From Plutella xylostella (taxonomy: Eukaryota; Arthropoda; Insecta; Lepidoptera; Plutellidae): a stretch of 64,000 nt of DNA. Of the stretch, positions 42,247 to 54,630 are shown one piece after another (position 1 is the first letter of the stretch; each line of letters begins with the position of its first letter). Under the pieces are notes generated by a model. It saw nothing but the letters and a program-made list of their open reading frames with translations. It made no database searches and was not told the origin of the DNA. The translations under genes and the position numbers were made by a program. The stretch is taken from positions 8,752,001-8,816,000 of the forward strand of contig NC_064007.1 in NCBI RefSeq assembly GCF_932276165.1, in the 5' to 3' direction.

Positions 42247-42370
42247 TATTCATCTTCTTCTTAAGGTGCCATCTACTATCGTAGGTCGGCTATCATTATG
42301 GCCACTTGGGCCCGGGATGTCGCAGCTCGGAACAGCTCTATGATGGACATTTTGAACCATTCGGCAGTTA
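42247..42370. repeat. Dispersed repeat 'cttcttaaggtgccatctactatcg', copy 2
   Basis: About 90% alike by eye to 40246-40365; ends at 'accattcggc'. Confidence 0.8.
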
Positions 42371-43760
42371 AACATTCTACAGAATCTAAATTGACTTTGA
42401 AGAAAAAACTTACATTTTGCGTTAGATATCTAGCTGTAGAACTGGTTTTGCCTTCAACTTCATCACCGACAGAGTCCACTTTATACGGGCACGACATACC
42501 AATAATAATGGCACCTTTAAAAATAATTATAACCTGAATTATTTCAGTATTTTCAGTAGTTTTAACTGAATATCAGTGAAGTGTGAAGCACGCGCCGCCG
42601 AGCTCTCATTATCTCCTCACGCTTGCTAAAGCAACACAAATGCACATACTTATTTAACACGTATACTCTTGTCAATTATATGTATATAATTAATTTAATT
42701 TATTTTAATAATAATCGGTACTTACAATAATTGGTAAATTACTTTGGATTGGAGGCGTGGTATTGTGTTTTTACAGGGAACTTTGATTCGAAAGTTGACA
42801 TTTGAATATCATTGTACCGTAAATTACCACTTCCTATTACATACAAACTCGTTAACCATAGAGAAACACCAGAAAGTAGATATTTATGCAGAAACGTACC
42901 TACGTTGGTTGTTCTTTTATTATCGGTGACAAAAAATATCTGCATTACGGCACCCTCACTCCAATACCGTCACTATACAAAAAATTTAAGAAATTTTATG
43001 AGTTAGTGCAATATATCAGATTCAGCGTCCAATCAAAACCGTCACTATACCAAAATTTTGTAATGGATTAAGGGTGCGAGTAGTGGTTCTTGAAAACGGT
43101 GAAAAATATGTATTGACTTCATAAACCACAAAATAGGACTATGTCATCGGTATTATGATATTTTACGAAACCGCAAGGGTTTCGTAAAATATGGGTTCTA
43201 TGGTGTTGCTGAATTACGTCAAATCCGGAATACTACGAATCCTGAACCAATCTTCTCAAACGTTCGATACCCTGTCAAGACAGATATTTAAACACAGATG
43301 TTTGTAATCCAGTCCTTGTTTGTTATGCCCGAAGGGTAGGAATATACTCGTAACCTATAACCTAGGTATATTATATTTCGTCTCAACAAGGCAGGAAGTA
43401 GTTATGCAGCTGTGCCTACCTCGCAAGGTAGTGCAATAGTAAAAAGTACAAGGCATGATGGCAAGCAAGGTAAATGGGTATTTTAAAATAAATAAAATAT
43501 AATATCATATTTAAACGTAGGTAGGTATTTTATTTTGTTAAATTGAAATTAGCAGTTTAGTTCACAACTTAACAACTATTTTAATAAAACCATTCGCACA
43601 TTTTGTTACAAATTAGTTATACTTTGTAAAATCCATCTACAAAATAAGCTAAAACAAATCACATGCAAAACCGAGTTTCTAAAACTATTTTAGATTGAAA
43701 ACTGCCAACGTAAAGTGTAAATGAGTTGTGATTGCGAGCACACACGCGGGTCTAATTACT
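42371..43760. other. AT-rich non-coding stretch
   Basis: A decayed SINE body may lie at 43270-43460 ('agacagatatttaaacacag', 'gtgcctacctcgcaaggtagtgcaatag', 'gtacaaggcatgatgg'). No gene. Confidence 0.4.
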
Positions 43761-43955
43761 GAGTACAGGCGAGTACACGACTGTACTACTAGTGATGTCG
43801 TTGAGTACAGGCGAGTGTGAGCGAGTGTACTAGCGATATCATTGAGTACAGGTGGTGTGCGCGACTGTACTAGAGATGTCATTGATGAGAGGCGAGTGTG
43901 CACGACTGTACTAGCAATTTCATAGAGTATAGGCGTGTGTGCAGGATTGTACGAT
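43761..43955 (+). repeat. Minisatellite, 41-42-bp period, five copies
   Basis: The unit 'gagtacaggcgagtgtgcacgactgtactagcgatgtcatt' starts at 43761, 43803, 43844, ~43884 and 43925, with divergence increasing to the right. Confidence 0.88.
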
Positions 43956-46289
43956 CGTAATTCAATTGGGGTAATTCTTTATTGGTATTCTTCTTAGCGT
44001 GTTGGTGATGAAAACTGGACTAGGGTTTTTGACCGTGGTGAGAGGACTGAAATTAACTATTTTGTTAAAACATGGTTCTTTCAACCTTTACACATTACAT
44101 ACACTAATAAAACACAACGCACACTGCGAAGGTACATCCACTAACATAAGTGAAGTTCATGGAAGTAATAATACAACAGGAATGCGCACTCACCAAAATG
44201 ATGCAAACAAAAATAGACTTAACGAATTCACCTTAAGATTTATATTTGAAGTGAAAGAGGCCGCGAGCCGATAGAGAGGGTTACCACAGAGCCCTTCCTC
44301 TCTTTCTAACAATTGCCAGGATTTAGTTGTGTAAACTTTAGTAGATTTTGTACAAAGAGAGCTATGCAAAAAAAATATTAAATTAACTCATAGACTTCTG
44401 TATATCATATCATTTTCATAAAGAAATTTATAATAAATCATTATAAACATGTAATTTTAATGAAATATTTGGTATTTGTATGAATAATAATTTCATAAAA
44501 AATATTGGTAGTTTTTCTAAATACTTTACGACAAGACCGAAGTTGTCAAGATGACGGATGACGTTTATATACTGTTGTGAGAGACGTTATGGTTAGGGTG
44601 ACCATTCATTCGTACTTTTGAATCACTTTCCATTAATTAAGACCTGTTTCATTCAACTTTTTGTTATGTTTTATACCTAAGTATCATTAGGTATTATTGT
44701 GGCTGTTATCTTAGAAGGCTGGTAAAGAGTTATGAGCTGTTGATTTTTTTGGTGATAGATATGAGTATTATAAGAATAGTAACGTGTAAATAAAGAAGAT
44801 CCAATAAATACATTGTATTATACTTATTATAAAAATGTGTGTTGTTTGATTTCGCTCATCTTATTATTTACGTCAATCCTAACTCTCTAATTAAAACCAG
44901 TCCATCTTAGTAGAATTTGGTAAAAAGACAGATTGTTGTTGCTAGTTCAAACCTTGGGAATATCTAATTGATATGAAAAAAAAACATATCAATATTACAT
45001 TGCAGTTTGCGCTGCAACAACACATCTATACAAATTTTACCTTCACCCCATTTGTTTACTCAATTGTCATATAACCAAAATACATTCGTACCTACATTGC
45101 AATCGAATTATTCGAATAATAGGTGACTTTGAGACCATCGACACCTATTCGCAACATGATAGATTAGAAGTGATGTCTCATGAATTACCTAAAATTATGG
45201 TCACCAAAAATAGAAAGAGACGGAGGGCTCCGTGCTGACTATCTCTGTCGGCTCGTTTTTTTGGTGCAGTGCGCATTCCTGTTGTATTATTACTTCCATG
45301 GTGAAGTTACAGTCAGCAAAATAGATATGTCAGAGGGCAAAGAGTTTGTACTTAGACTGCACTGGTAATATCGATATGTATGTCGCGGATTCATTAAACT
45401 ATTTATATGAGTAAACGCGAATATCTGAACTGTTAATAATAGTATGTTTGTACTAATCACGGTGACGAACTGAATATGGGATATATCATAAACATATTAG
45501 TTACTTAATATCACGCACACGTGATGAACGATCAGTCTAATAACCTGATCGTCTGAATGTCAAGGATAATCCTGATGTTCTTAGGGGTTTCCCCCCAGTG
45601 GCCTCCAACCTCCCCTATAGCCACCCCGTGCCTCGCTAGCAGGGTTGTTCCCTGGGACTGATCACATGGGATTGTTTCCCTAGCTTCTTACACAGATCAC
45701 ATGGGATTGTTTCCCCTGGCGCACTGAATATCTAATCTATCTATTATCACACGGTACGGGTACGGTATGTACTCGTACCTCCTTTAAACCTTACATTACC
45801 TCCTTAGTTTCCTTACTCATTATAAACACAATTGGTACATCAAGAAATCAAGTGTAGGTATAACTTATCAATCATAAACGAGATATAAAAGGTAAGTAGA
45901 AAGGTCACTTAGCTGCGCACTTGCAGTAACTGGCTGTTGTCTGAACCGGGCCATCACGCCCGCCTCGGCTCCCCGAGCCTGGGCGCCTCGGCTCCGCTCC
46001 GCGGGGTCCTCTCGCACCCACGTCATTGATAACTCCCTCACTCTCCGTCTGCTCACCGCGGCTGCTCACCAAAAGTGAAAAGCGCTCCCGCGCTGCTCGT
46101 TTACGTGGATAAATTCATCTACCCTCCACTCGCCGATATTAATATTAAGGCTCGTCTACACTCAGAATAATTATCTTGATTATTCTGTGAGTCGAAATCG
46201 GTACAACTCCCGATAATTCGGGACACTCCCGCCGAGAGAAAAGTTTCTATGAGTGAGACGCTTTTACCTATTCTAATATAGGTCATAAG
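43956..46289. other. Non-coding stretch
   Basis: A short 30-bp tandem pair 'gatcacatgggattgtttccc' at 45660-45715. A GC-rich block at 45950-46080. A 25-bp imperfect palindrome 'cagaataattatcttgattattctg' at about 46159-46183. No gene. Confidence 0.4.
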
Positions 46290-46293
46290 TATA

Positions 46294-46703
46294 TGTCGCA
46301 GCGTTGGCAGACAAACGCCGCATCGATGTTGATTTGAGCGTTTAAACGCGTCGTAATCGAATCAGAAACGTCAAGGGATTTTCCTTGGGTAAGGTCGATA
46401 CAGCCCTGGCAACATTTTAAAAAGTAAGAGGTCACGTGACGTTTAAAAAGTGAAGGGGCCATGCCGCCATTCTGGATTCGGAGCTTGGAGGAGTTGGACG
46501 TGACACGGGAAACAGTGTGCTGTATCGAACTTGCCGCGTTTCTAAAAGTAATCCGTCTGCATCATCGCGATCTTGCATTGTTACATTAAGTGTTGATTGT
46601 AATCTGAATAATCAAGATACGAACTATACGAAGAGCCTATTATTTCCGCCCGCCCGATGAATCCACCGCCAGACGAGATGCCCGGCGGACCCCTTCCCCG
46701 TCA
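46294..46703 (+). repeat. 5' LTR (410 bp)
   Basis: Starts TGTCGCAGCGTTGGCAGAC, ends CCTTCCCCGTCA. It contains 'cgttaaacg'-like inverted motifs, a Pho/YY1-like 'gccgccattctgg' and an ATG at 46657 near its right end. Confidence 0.93.
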
Positions 46704-46722
46704 TCAGATGTGGGATCAGAAG
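46704..46722 (+). other. Weak primer binding site candidate
   Basis: 'tcagatgtgggatcagaag' directly follows the LTR. It resembles part of the complement of a tRNA-Leu 3' end (TCAGAAGTGGGATTCG) but lacks the initial TGG. Low certainty. Confidence 0.3.
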
Positions 46723-47702
46723 ACGCCACCCCACGTGCTTCACACCACGACACGAACTACGAGAAATGGCAGCAGCTTCTAGAACATCAGAATCGGAATT
46801 TCCTGACGCTTGTTCGAGCTATGAAAACGCCGTCGTCGTCGTCGTCCGAGCTGAGGTTACCTGATTACGATCCCAGTAAATCCGATGTCGACGCACGTTC
46901 TTGGATGTCGACTGCGGACCTGTGCGTTAACGACGAGAATCTGCAAGGCGCACGGCTTATGGTGGCCTTGAGCCGCGCTCTGAAAGGTCATGCGTCCACG
47001 TGGCTGTCAACTGTATCTTTCCCCTGGATGACATGGAGTGACTTCACGGAGCTTTTCATACAAAGGTACGAGTGCCCAGAAATACAGCTTCATTCCTAAT
47101 TAATTTGTGTGACAGTAAACCGAAAGAAAATGGGTGCCTTGCTACTTATGCTGCCTCGCTGATGACTGCAATCATGTCACGCTGGAAGAACATGAATATC
47201 GAACAGCTTGCTTTGGCTACAGTGTTGGCACATGTTTCCCGATTTGACCGAAGTGTCCAACGACTGGCTTTCACTACAGAAGTGACTACGCGCAACCAGC
47301 TTCAGCAAAAGCTCAAGGCTGTTTCGTTTCTAAAACGGAAAGTAGCTAATAGCGAGGACTACCCCGACAGCAAGAAAATTCTCAGCTTCAGTTCCTCTGT
47401 TTCCATAAAGTGCAACTACTGTAAGAAATTAGGGCACGAGTCCACGTTCTGCCTACAAAGAAGATGTGGTTGGAGGAGACCAACCAAGTGACAATTTCAA
47501 GAGGATACCGCCTCCATCTACAGCGAAGACTGCGGTCACTGGCTTCCACTGCCAGGGCCAGGGACACTTCGCATCCAGCTGTCCAAAGCGTCGCAGAGAG
47601 GACCAGGATGCTGCCAGTGGAGGAGCGAGTGGATCCGGTGCAGCCAAGGAGAAGAGGGTCGATCTATGCGTAGTGAGCGCGCCTGCTGGGATGTTGCATT
47701 AA
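46710..47702 (+). pseudogene. gag: gag pseudogene of the deleted LTR element
   Basis: Three overlapping frames. 46710-47085 reads 'DTNYEKWQQLLEHQNRNFL', 'ELRLPDYDPSKSDVDARSW', 'GHASTWLSTVSFPWMTWSDF' and 'LFIQRYEC', typical capsid. After a shift near 47085, 'SFLINLCDSKPKENG' continues to a CCHC knuckle 'CNYCKKLGHESTFC'. After another shift near 47470, a second knuckle 'GFHCQGQGHFASSC' has lost its first Cys. No in-frame ATG is available upstream: the LTR ATG at 46657 is one frame off. At least two frameshifts and a lost zinc ligand make it non-functional. Confidence 0.85.
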
Positions 47703-47919
47703 TCTGGTGAGCTGTTTTCGTTTAAACTATGCCTGTAGTTTCAAAGTTTAGAGGCTAGATGTTTCATTACGTGGATGAGGTTAGTGTGACCGGTACTGTG
47801 GAATTATTTTCGAGGTTCGAGTCCTGGAACTGTTAATCTGTAGGGTTGCCAGACCTGTTGAGTTTAAAAAAAAAAGATTATGACATTGAGGTCGATCAAA
47901 TCCTGAGGTCCTGCTAAGC
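47703..47919 (+). other. Deletion junction region
   Basis: Unassigned sequence between gag and integrase remnants. Several kb of pol (protease through integrase core) are missing here compared with any intact Gypsy element. Confidence 0.5.
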
Positions 47920-48451
47920 TAAGGTCATGAGCGTCTTGAAATCGATGTTGACTGCAGTAGAGACCAGTGGCGACAAATCATGGCAAGATGCTCTAGGTGA
48001 AGTACAACTTGCAATTAATTGTACCTTGAACCGCGTTACAAAGGCTTCACCACTGGAGTTACTTATCGGTAAAGTCGCAAGACCGTTGTCGTTGATGTGT
48101 AGTGAGGTTGATAACAAGTCAATATTGAAAGCGTTCGCGAAACTGCGTCAGAGAATATTCAGAGGAGAGCTGACTACGATAAGACTCGTTTTGATAGGAC
48201 TAAGGCCAAAGTATTGAATTTTGAGATTGGTGATTTTGTTTTGCTAGAAAATGAAGAGCGAAATCAAACTAAAATAGATGCAAAATTTAAAGGTCCTTTT
48301 AAGGTAATCGAGGTCTTAGATGGTGATCGTTATCGACTAAAGGCTATAAATTCAAAACCAACTTACAAATACTCACGATAGGTTAAGAAAGATGCCAGCG
48401 AGCGATGTACCAATCAGTATTGACGATGATGTAGAGAATGATGAAGATTGA
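47920..48451 (+). pseudogene. pol: Integrase C-terminal remnant
   Basis: 'SWQDALGEVQLAINCTLNR' and 'SPLELLIGKVARPLS' are the end of the integrase core. A shift near 48185 leads to 'RTKAKVLNFEIGDFVLLENE' and 'KFKGPFKVIEVLDGDRYRLK', the GPY/F module. A second shift at 48376 leads to an acidic tail ending at TGA (48449-48451). The catalytic residues are not included. Confidence 0.85.
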
Positions 48452-49705
48452 GTTTGGGTGGATTCGAGTGGTTACTATCGACCGTATTAATTCGACTTAA
48501 CCAGTAGCTGAGCCGAGGTAAGACAACTTCTCTTTGTGGAAGAGAGTGGGTGTAGAGTTCGTGCTTGTGTAAGGCTCTGGTTCTAGTCGTGGTCTTGTGT
48601 GACGTGTGACCGTAGCGTGTGATACACGCGGGCAATCCACATGAGGTGGAGGTGTGTCTTTGAGTTCGGTTTGGATTAACCGTGGTGATAGGTGATTACT
48701 CGAATGGTATATCAGAATAAATCATTGTGATGATATTTTTGTTCGTGATTGGTACATGGCAAACTGATGAAAGTTACCTAGGTACATAAGATTTGACGTG
48801 TACTAGTTGTGTCTGTGTGTAAATTTGTGTTAGTGCTGATACTGTTGATTGAATAAAGTTTGATACTGACTTATGAGTTTTCATGAAAGATGAGAGATGA
48901 CAGAGACAGAGAGAGACTTTTAGATTGTTTTTTTGTAGCTAAGGTCATTAGGGTTATGAACATGCGTCCATGACCTCATTAGGTAAATGTTCGAAAGTTG
49001 ATTCCCTATTTTTTATAACGATCTTTTTTATGCTAAGTAATGATGAAGCAATCGATTGAATTGTGTGTTTCTGTGGTGTGTCTTGCTCAATTGTTTAATG
49101 GCACTGGAATGACACCGGATAGAGGTGTACATTCGTGATGAGTACTTGGGTAACCGGATGGAGGTTGCCGGACAAGTGAGCAAGGACCATTGGTAAACAG
49201 ATCCTGATCCGTGTTTTTGTTTAGTACAGAGTTAAAGATAGTGGATTAACTTTCGAGTAGGTATTGATTTGTTTTGTCTGATACCACTAGATAGAAGTGG
49301 TAGTAGACTGACGCCGGATAGAGGTTGTCTTGAGTCACTATCAGACGCCAGAGAGAGGTTGTCTTGGATGAGAGTATGATTAATTTAAGCTGTGTATACA
49401 TTCTTCGATTATTTTTAACGTTATTGCTGTCCATCAATGGGTTTAAGCTGTTTTGAAAATTTCCTTTTTGAAACGTGTAACTAATTGACCTTTGATATCC
49501 AATTTTGAGATTTAATGACTTTTTGTCTGATACTGTTCAAGTTAAAGCTTCATAGTTCATCAGTGTGATGAATGCAGAGTTCATGAGCCCACTGCTTTGT
49601 TCCCTGACTAGGTCAGGACTGGCCGAGTAAAATTCAGTTACTGCGGTTGTTTTTCTTTCTTTCCAGATAACTCACACGAGGACGTGTGAGATGTCATGAT
49701 GGCCG
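48452..49705 (+). other. 3' non-coding part of the deleted LTR element
   Basis: No ORF of note. Scattered short repeats of 'gccggatagaggttg' (about 49115, 49150, 49310 and 49350). No clear polypurine tract; no env. Confidence 0.5.
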
Positions 49706-50114
49706 TGTCGCAGCGTTGGCAGACAAACGCCGCATCGATGTTGATTTGAGCGTTTAAACGCGTCGTAATCGAATCAGAAACGTCAAGGGATTTTCCTTGG
49801 GTAAGGTCGATACAGCCCTGGCAACATTTTAAAAAGTAAGAGGTCACGTGACGTTTAAAAAGTGAAGGGGCCATGCCGCCATTCTGGATTCGGAGCTTGG
49901 AGGAGTTGGACGTGACACGGAAACAGTGTGCTGTATCGAACTTGCCGCGTTTCTAAAAGTAATCCGTCTGCATCATCGCGATCTTGCATTGTTACATTAA
50001 GTGTTGATTGTAATCTGAATAATCAAGATACGAACTATACGAAGAGCCTATTATTTCCGCCCGCCCGATGAATCCACCGCCAGACGAGATGCCCGGCGGA
50101 CCCCTTCCCCGTCA
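49706..50114 (+). repeat. 3' LTR (409 bp)
   Basis: Same as 46294-46703 apart from one G missing in 'gacacgg(g)aaacag'. Followed by the TATA duplication. Confidence 0.93.
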
Positions 50115-50118
50115 TATA

Positions 50119-51934
50119 TGTATAGATCAGCCACCGACAAATTAGACCCTTCTAAAATTTTTCGTGTTTTGATTTTAAGTCTATATTAATGCCTGTTTCA
50201 TTAATAAGCAATAAAGCATACATCAGTAGCAATCTCTAGTTTTGGCTCCTTTGCTACAAGTTACTCAATTGCACTTCTCCTTTCGTACCATAACAACATT
50301 CCAGTAATTCAAGCAATTTTCTATTGCAAGTTCTATTTGATACTTCTACTATGTGGCTTCTATTACAAATAATAGTTCATCCTATTTTTCTATTATCTTT
50401 TATTCTTACTACACCTCTTCTTGCATTTACATTTATTACTGATATCTGTCACATAACACACACGACTGTACCGTAATTTTCTGCTTTTAGTTATTTGTCC
50501 TGTTGACACTTGAGCACCCTAAATCTTAATACTCAATCAAACGATAATTTTAAATCAAATAAGAATTAGCAAACAAACTATTGTGACAGTTTACTCGGGA
50601 GCTGTAGCTGGCCTAGCCGAAACCAAGAGGTAATGCTCAAAGGTTCCACTCGAGAGAGCCACGCACAGAAACCTCGCCCCCTCTCTGAACAGAATAGAAT
50701 AGAATACATCTATTTCAACACACAATAATGTATTCGGTTTCGACACGTCCCCCATAAAGCTAAATTAACGCTTCACACTAAACAATATAATCATGTCATA
50801 TTCTTATAATTTATCTATATTATATTGTATTTATTGTTTGCTATTCTAAGGATATAAATATTAGTATCCCAAATGAATGTTCAATCTACAACAACTATAT
50901 TAATCTCTTCATCTATAACCATACTCTAGCTCAATTTTATTGTTATGTATTTATGTTTCGGTATAAGTGGAGTGTTAGCTACTACAAGCTATTATCTTGA
51001 ACTACGTTCGAAGACCCTCCCCGGCACAGAAAAACTTTTAATTTGAACATCTAAGCCTTAGCTTTTATTATATAACAAGCATTAGAGTAAATTTCTGTGT
51101 ATTGTAATATTTAATATTCTGTTACCTCCATCATTATTGTTATGCTTTCATATTGCCTTTGACAGTTAAAATGTTGAACCAACACCATGGTTCAAGGGCA
51201 AATATAGGAGGTTAACAGCAGTTCAAAGTTAACAATTGTGATTTGGTATTCGACTTATTACGTCGTTGCCCTATGGCAAGTTTGTTATCCATACGAGTAT
51301 TCGTATAAAACAGTGCTAGTTATTATAGATTGGTAATGACAATAAATGCTAGCAAAACAACAAAATCCATTTTGTTACTGAAGGCATAGTGAAAGCAGGT
51401 ATACTTATGTACGTCTGTCTGCCATAAAACATTAGCTTAGTAGTCATCAGACTAATTTTATTGTATGCCTGAACTTAAGGAGTGCTATCCTGTCTTTTCA
51501 TCCCTTCATATTAGGATACCATTAAAGAATCTGTCTCTTTATCATTAACAGATTATGATATAAGTTTGGAAACATTCATTGCAACAAGTATTTGTAATAT
51601 ATGGACCAAGTTGCTGGGAATATTATGTGATAGTAAACCCACATAAAAGTCAAGAGAAGTCCTGATCCTGATCTTGAATAAGATACTTTAGTATACCTAA
51701 ACTGAGGCTAACTCTCTCTTGGTCTGACACTGGACTTGGTTATTATACAGAGTTTGATGACACGGTTAGTGATACACCGATACTGATGCTGATACTGGTA
51801 CTGGTACTGATATGCAATTCTATATTCTGTCTATAGTTCTGTTCAACGTTCTATGAAAGTTCAGATGTATGGGTAGGTTCATTACTTATAAATTAGCTCA
51901 ACCTTTCCAATTACAACGGGCACTGACTTTGCCA
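50119..51934. other. AT-rich non-coding stretch
   Basis: No gene. 'gaatagaatagaatac' near 50692-50707 is a short pentamer run. Degenerate 'actgatactggtactgg' runs at 51780-51815 precede the tandem repeat. Confidence 0.4.
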
Positions 51935-52188
51935 CTGGCTCTGACTGTGACTCTGACTGTGACTCTGACTGTGACTCTGACTGTGACTCTGACTGTGACT
52001 GTGACTCTGACTGTGACTCTAACTGTGACTCTGACTGTGACTCTGACTGTGACTCTGACTGTGACTCTGACTGTGACTCTGACTGTGACTCTGACTGTGA
52101 CTCTGACTCTGAATCTCACTCTGACTCTGACTCTGACTCTGACTCTGACTCAATGACTCTGACTCTGACTCTGACTCTGACTCAATGA
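51935..52188. repeat. Minisatellite, 12-bp (CTCTGACTGTGA)n grading into 6-bp (CTCTGA)n
   Basis: About 14 units of the dodecamer followed by about 14 hexamers with two 'caatga' interruptions. Stop-free frames on both strands (TLTVTLTV, SQSQSHSQ and VRVTVRV peptides) follow from the repeat itself and are not genes. Confidence 0.95.
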
Positions 52189-52539
52189 ACAAGTATAGTA
52201 GTACCCATTCACTATAAAATGCACACAGGTCATCATTTGCATATCTGTTTATCTGCATTAGGGCATGCAGCACCGCAATACCGCGATCCCGTAATGCTGG
52301 GATCTCGGACAAACTTTACGTTTTGAAGTAACACCGGACCGGAATAGGACTCTTTTAGGCTATAAATAAAGCGATTAAGATATAGTTAGCCTTGTGTTCC
52401 TATATACCATGAAAGCCCTCTTGTTTCCAACCGTTTTATGCAGTTTTCGAACGTTGGAAATCTACTGTTGTCCATGCGTAAACGAAAATCAATGTTAAAA
52501 AATGGGTACACTACATAAATCCAAATTACTTTTTTACGA

Positions 52540-52650
52540 ATATGAAAATAACGATTTTTAAAATTACGAATTTCATAGTTCCGAATAATTCACAATCCCG
52601 AATTTCAAGTTTCCGAATAACGAAAATCACGAATAGTCAATAAACGAAAT
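52540..52650. repeat. Degenerate 'acgaaatttc/cgaataa' repeat
   Basis: 'aattacgaatttcatagttccgaataattcacaatcccgaatttcaagtttccgaataacgaaaatcacgaat' is made of diverged 10-15-bp units. Similar runs are frequent in Lepidopteran repeats. Confidence 0.55.
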
Positions 52651-53235
52651 TTCAAACAACATGTAACGGAACATAGTCCGTCCGTAGCAGACTTATACAT
52701 TATGTATAGATTGGCGAAATTTTTATTATAAGCAAAATAAGACTATACGCTGGTTGGAAAACACAACCATACCGCGAGGTAGAAATGCCACACTAATGCC
52801 ATCTAATGGGTTAGACTCGATGATGCATTTCCTTATATGGTAATGTTTGGGGGCTGTTGTGTCGTTCGAATCGACAGATACCTAGAATAAGTACAAGTCT
52901 TATTGTTGACGCTTAGAGTTTAAAGAGATATCATACTAGATTCGGTTATATTATGTTTCAACCGTTTATACGGCTCTGTTAATTATTGTTTGATTATTGA
53001 AATGAATGACGCCATAGTGATAAGTTATTATTATGAGGATCAGATTTGCACAACACTAATTTACGCGACACTTTACGTACTACGCCTCCTTGACGCTCAA
53101 CTGAGTATCTTTTAGTTCTAATTAATTGAATCAGGACTTAAAATTAGTAAATACTCGTTAAATAATAACAATATTAATTATCAATAATTATAGAACAATA
53201 GTTCATCGGTTTATTACCTTAAAAATATTTAATAG
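52651..53235. other. Non-coding stretch
   Basis: AT-rich, no recognisable feature. Confidence 0.35.
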
Positions 53236-53535
53236 TTGTGTTATTGTCTAGCTCAGTGGCGCCACCTGTAGTCTAGGATCTTAGGGATGGAGTGGAATCG
53301 ATAAAGTTCGATGGATGAATCGAAAAAAAAAAAAAGAAAAGAGAGTCGATGGTCAGGAAAGGCTATAAATAGGATTCGGGAAGAAAACTCGCCCTTGGTC
53401 TTCTCGTGGAGTTTCGGGTGATAGGAGGGAGCGTTTGCATATGGGAGTGATAGTGGAAGTGTATTTTATGGCGGGATGGTTTTGCAGCTTCGACCGGCCG
53501 GAGGCGGCGCCTCAGGATCCTCAGCTAAGTGTCGA
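53236..53535 (+). promoter_or_regulatory. Possible promoter (TATA box, LTR-like)
   Basis: TATAAATA at 53364-53371, in 'aggctataaataggattcggg', with G+C-rich downstream DNA ('cttcgaccggccggaggcggcgcctc'). The stretch begins TGTTATTG at 53236 and resembles an LTR U3/R region, but no partner LTR was found. It may equally be a host promoter. Confidence 0.3.
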
Positions 53536-54630
53536 TAATATTTTGTCATAACCACTATTTAGAGGTATCACAGCATATCTATACTTCACCCCATTCTTTA
53601 TATTAGAATATCTGTCTACTTTGTTCTGGTTTCAAAATTAGAATATTTTTCATAACCTAAAAATCCAATTGTTCCCCATTATTTATTGTTAAGCTTCTTG
53701 GCCATTTTGAAATTGAAGGCTGCTAGGGTACTTAGGCTTATTAGGAGAGACCCAAGGAAACCACCTTTTACTTAATCAATCAGCCTTAAAGATTCTATCA
53801 CATAAAACAATCAATTTACAAGTATAAGTACATTCAACCATGGGAAAATTACCCCACTTGTTTCATCAAGCTATGTTTGTTTACCTGGAAGGAATAAACT
53901 TAGTTACTTAAGTATATCAATATATTACAGATATTGAATAGTATGTTCTATTGAGATGATGGCTAATGACTCAAGTATTTAAGTATGTTACTTTTACTCA
54001 CAGCATTCTATCTACCTGAAATTGTTTCACCCAGCAATCTTTGCCTACCCAGTAAAGAACAGTAATTAGGAAAATACAGACCATTAGGTGTACCTATGTT
54101 TCATTGTGGTGGATCATAACCTATGTTCCAACATATTTGGTTTACAAACTTACTAGGCCTACACAACAATCTGAATAAGTACCTGAGTATTAATAATGGA
54201 TGATTCATCAGAGATATAACATAATTATGTGGAATACTATTCAGTGATAAGTACTTGCAATCTAAGTAAATCTATTAGGTAACTTATTAGATCATTCTGA
54301 AATTGTTTAGGCTACAAAGAATTCATATTCCTAGGTAGTCAGTACTTATTTACTTATCTCCTGAGATACACAATATAAACATATTTCTACCAACTTCATC
54401 TAGTTCTCATGTAAGCATGTACTTATCTATTCAGTCTTGAAACCAGAATGAAGAATATGCTTCAGGTTATTCATACTAAACTATGAATCCATTTAGCAAA
54501 ATTGTATTCTTATTTGAATGAGCATTTCTATTATGTACTTAATTAATTAAAAAAAATCTTACAGCTAGCTCAATGTACTTTGATTCTCTAAGAGTGGTTA
54601 TTATAAACATTACTTATTACTTGTATTCTT
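53536..54630. other. AT-rich non-coding stretch
   Basis: Nothing recognised. Confidence 0.35.

Larger units (their letters stand above)
46290..50118 (+). mobile_element. Internally deleted Ty3/Gypsy-type LTR element with near-identical LTRs
   Basis: TATA duplication at 46290-46293 and 50115-50118. LTRs of 410 bp (46294-46703) and 409 bp (49706-50114) differ, as far as I can see, by one deleted G. The interior retains a broken gag and the C-terminal part of integrase. Protease, RT, RNase H and the integrase core are missing. An intact pair of young LTRs around an old-looking damaged interior implies that the copy was moved in trans as a non-autonomous element. Confidence 0.9.

Noticed and set aside
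51869..52312. ORFs on both strands encoding Thr/Leu/Val, Arg/Val/Thr and Ser/Gln repeats
   Set aside because: Product of the 12-bp and 6-bp tandem repeats; open in every frame by composition.
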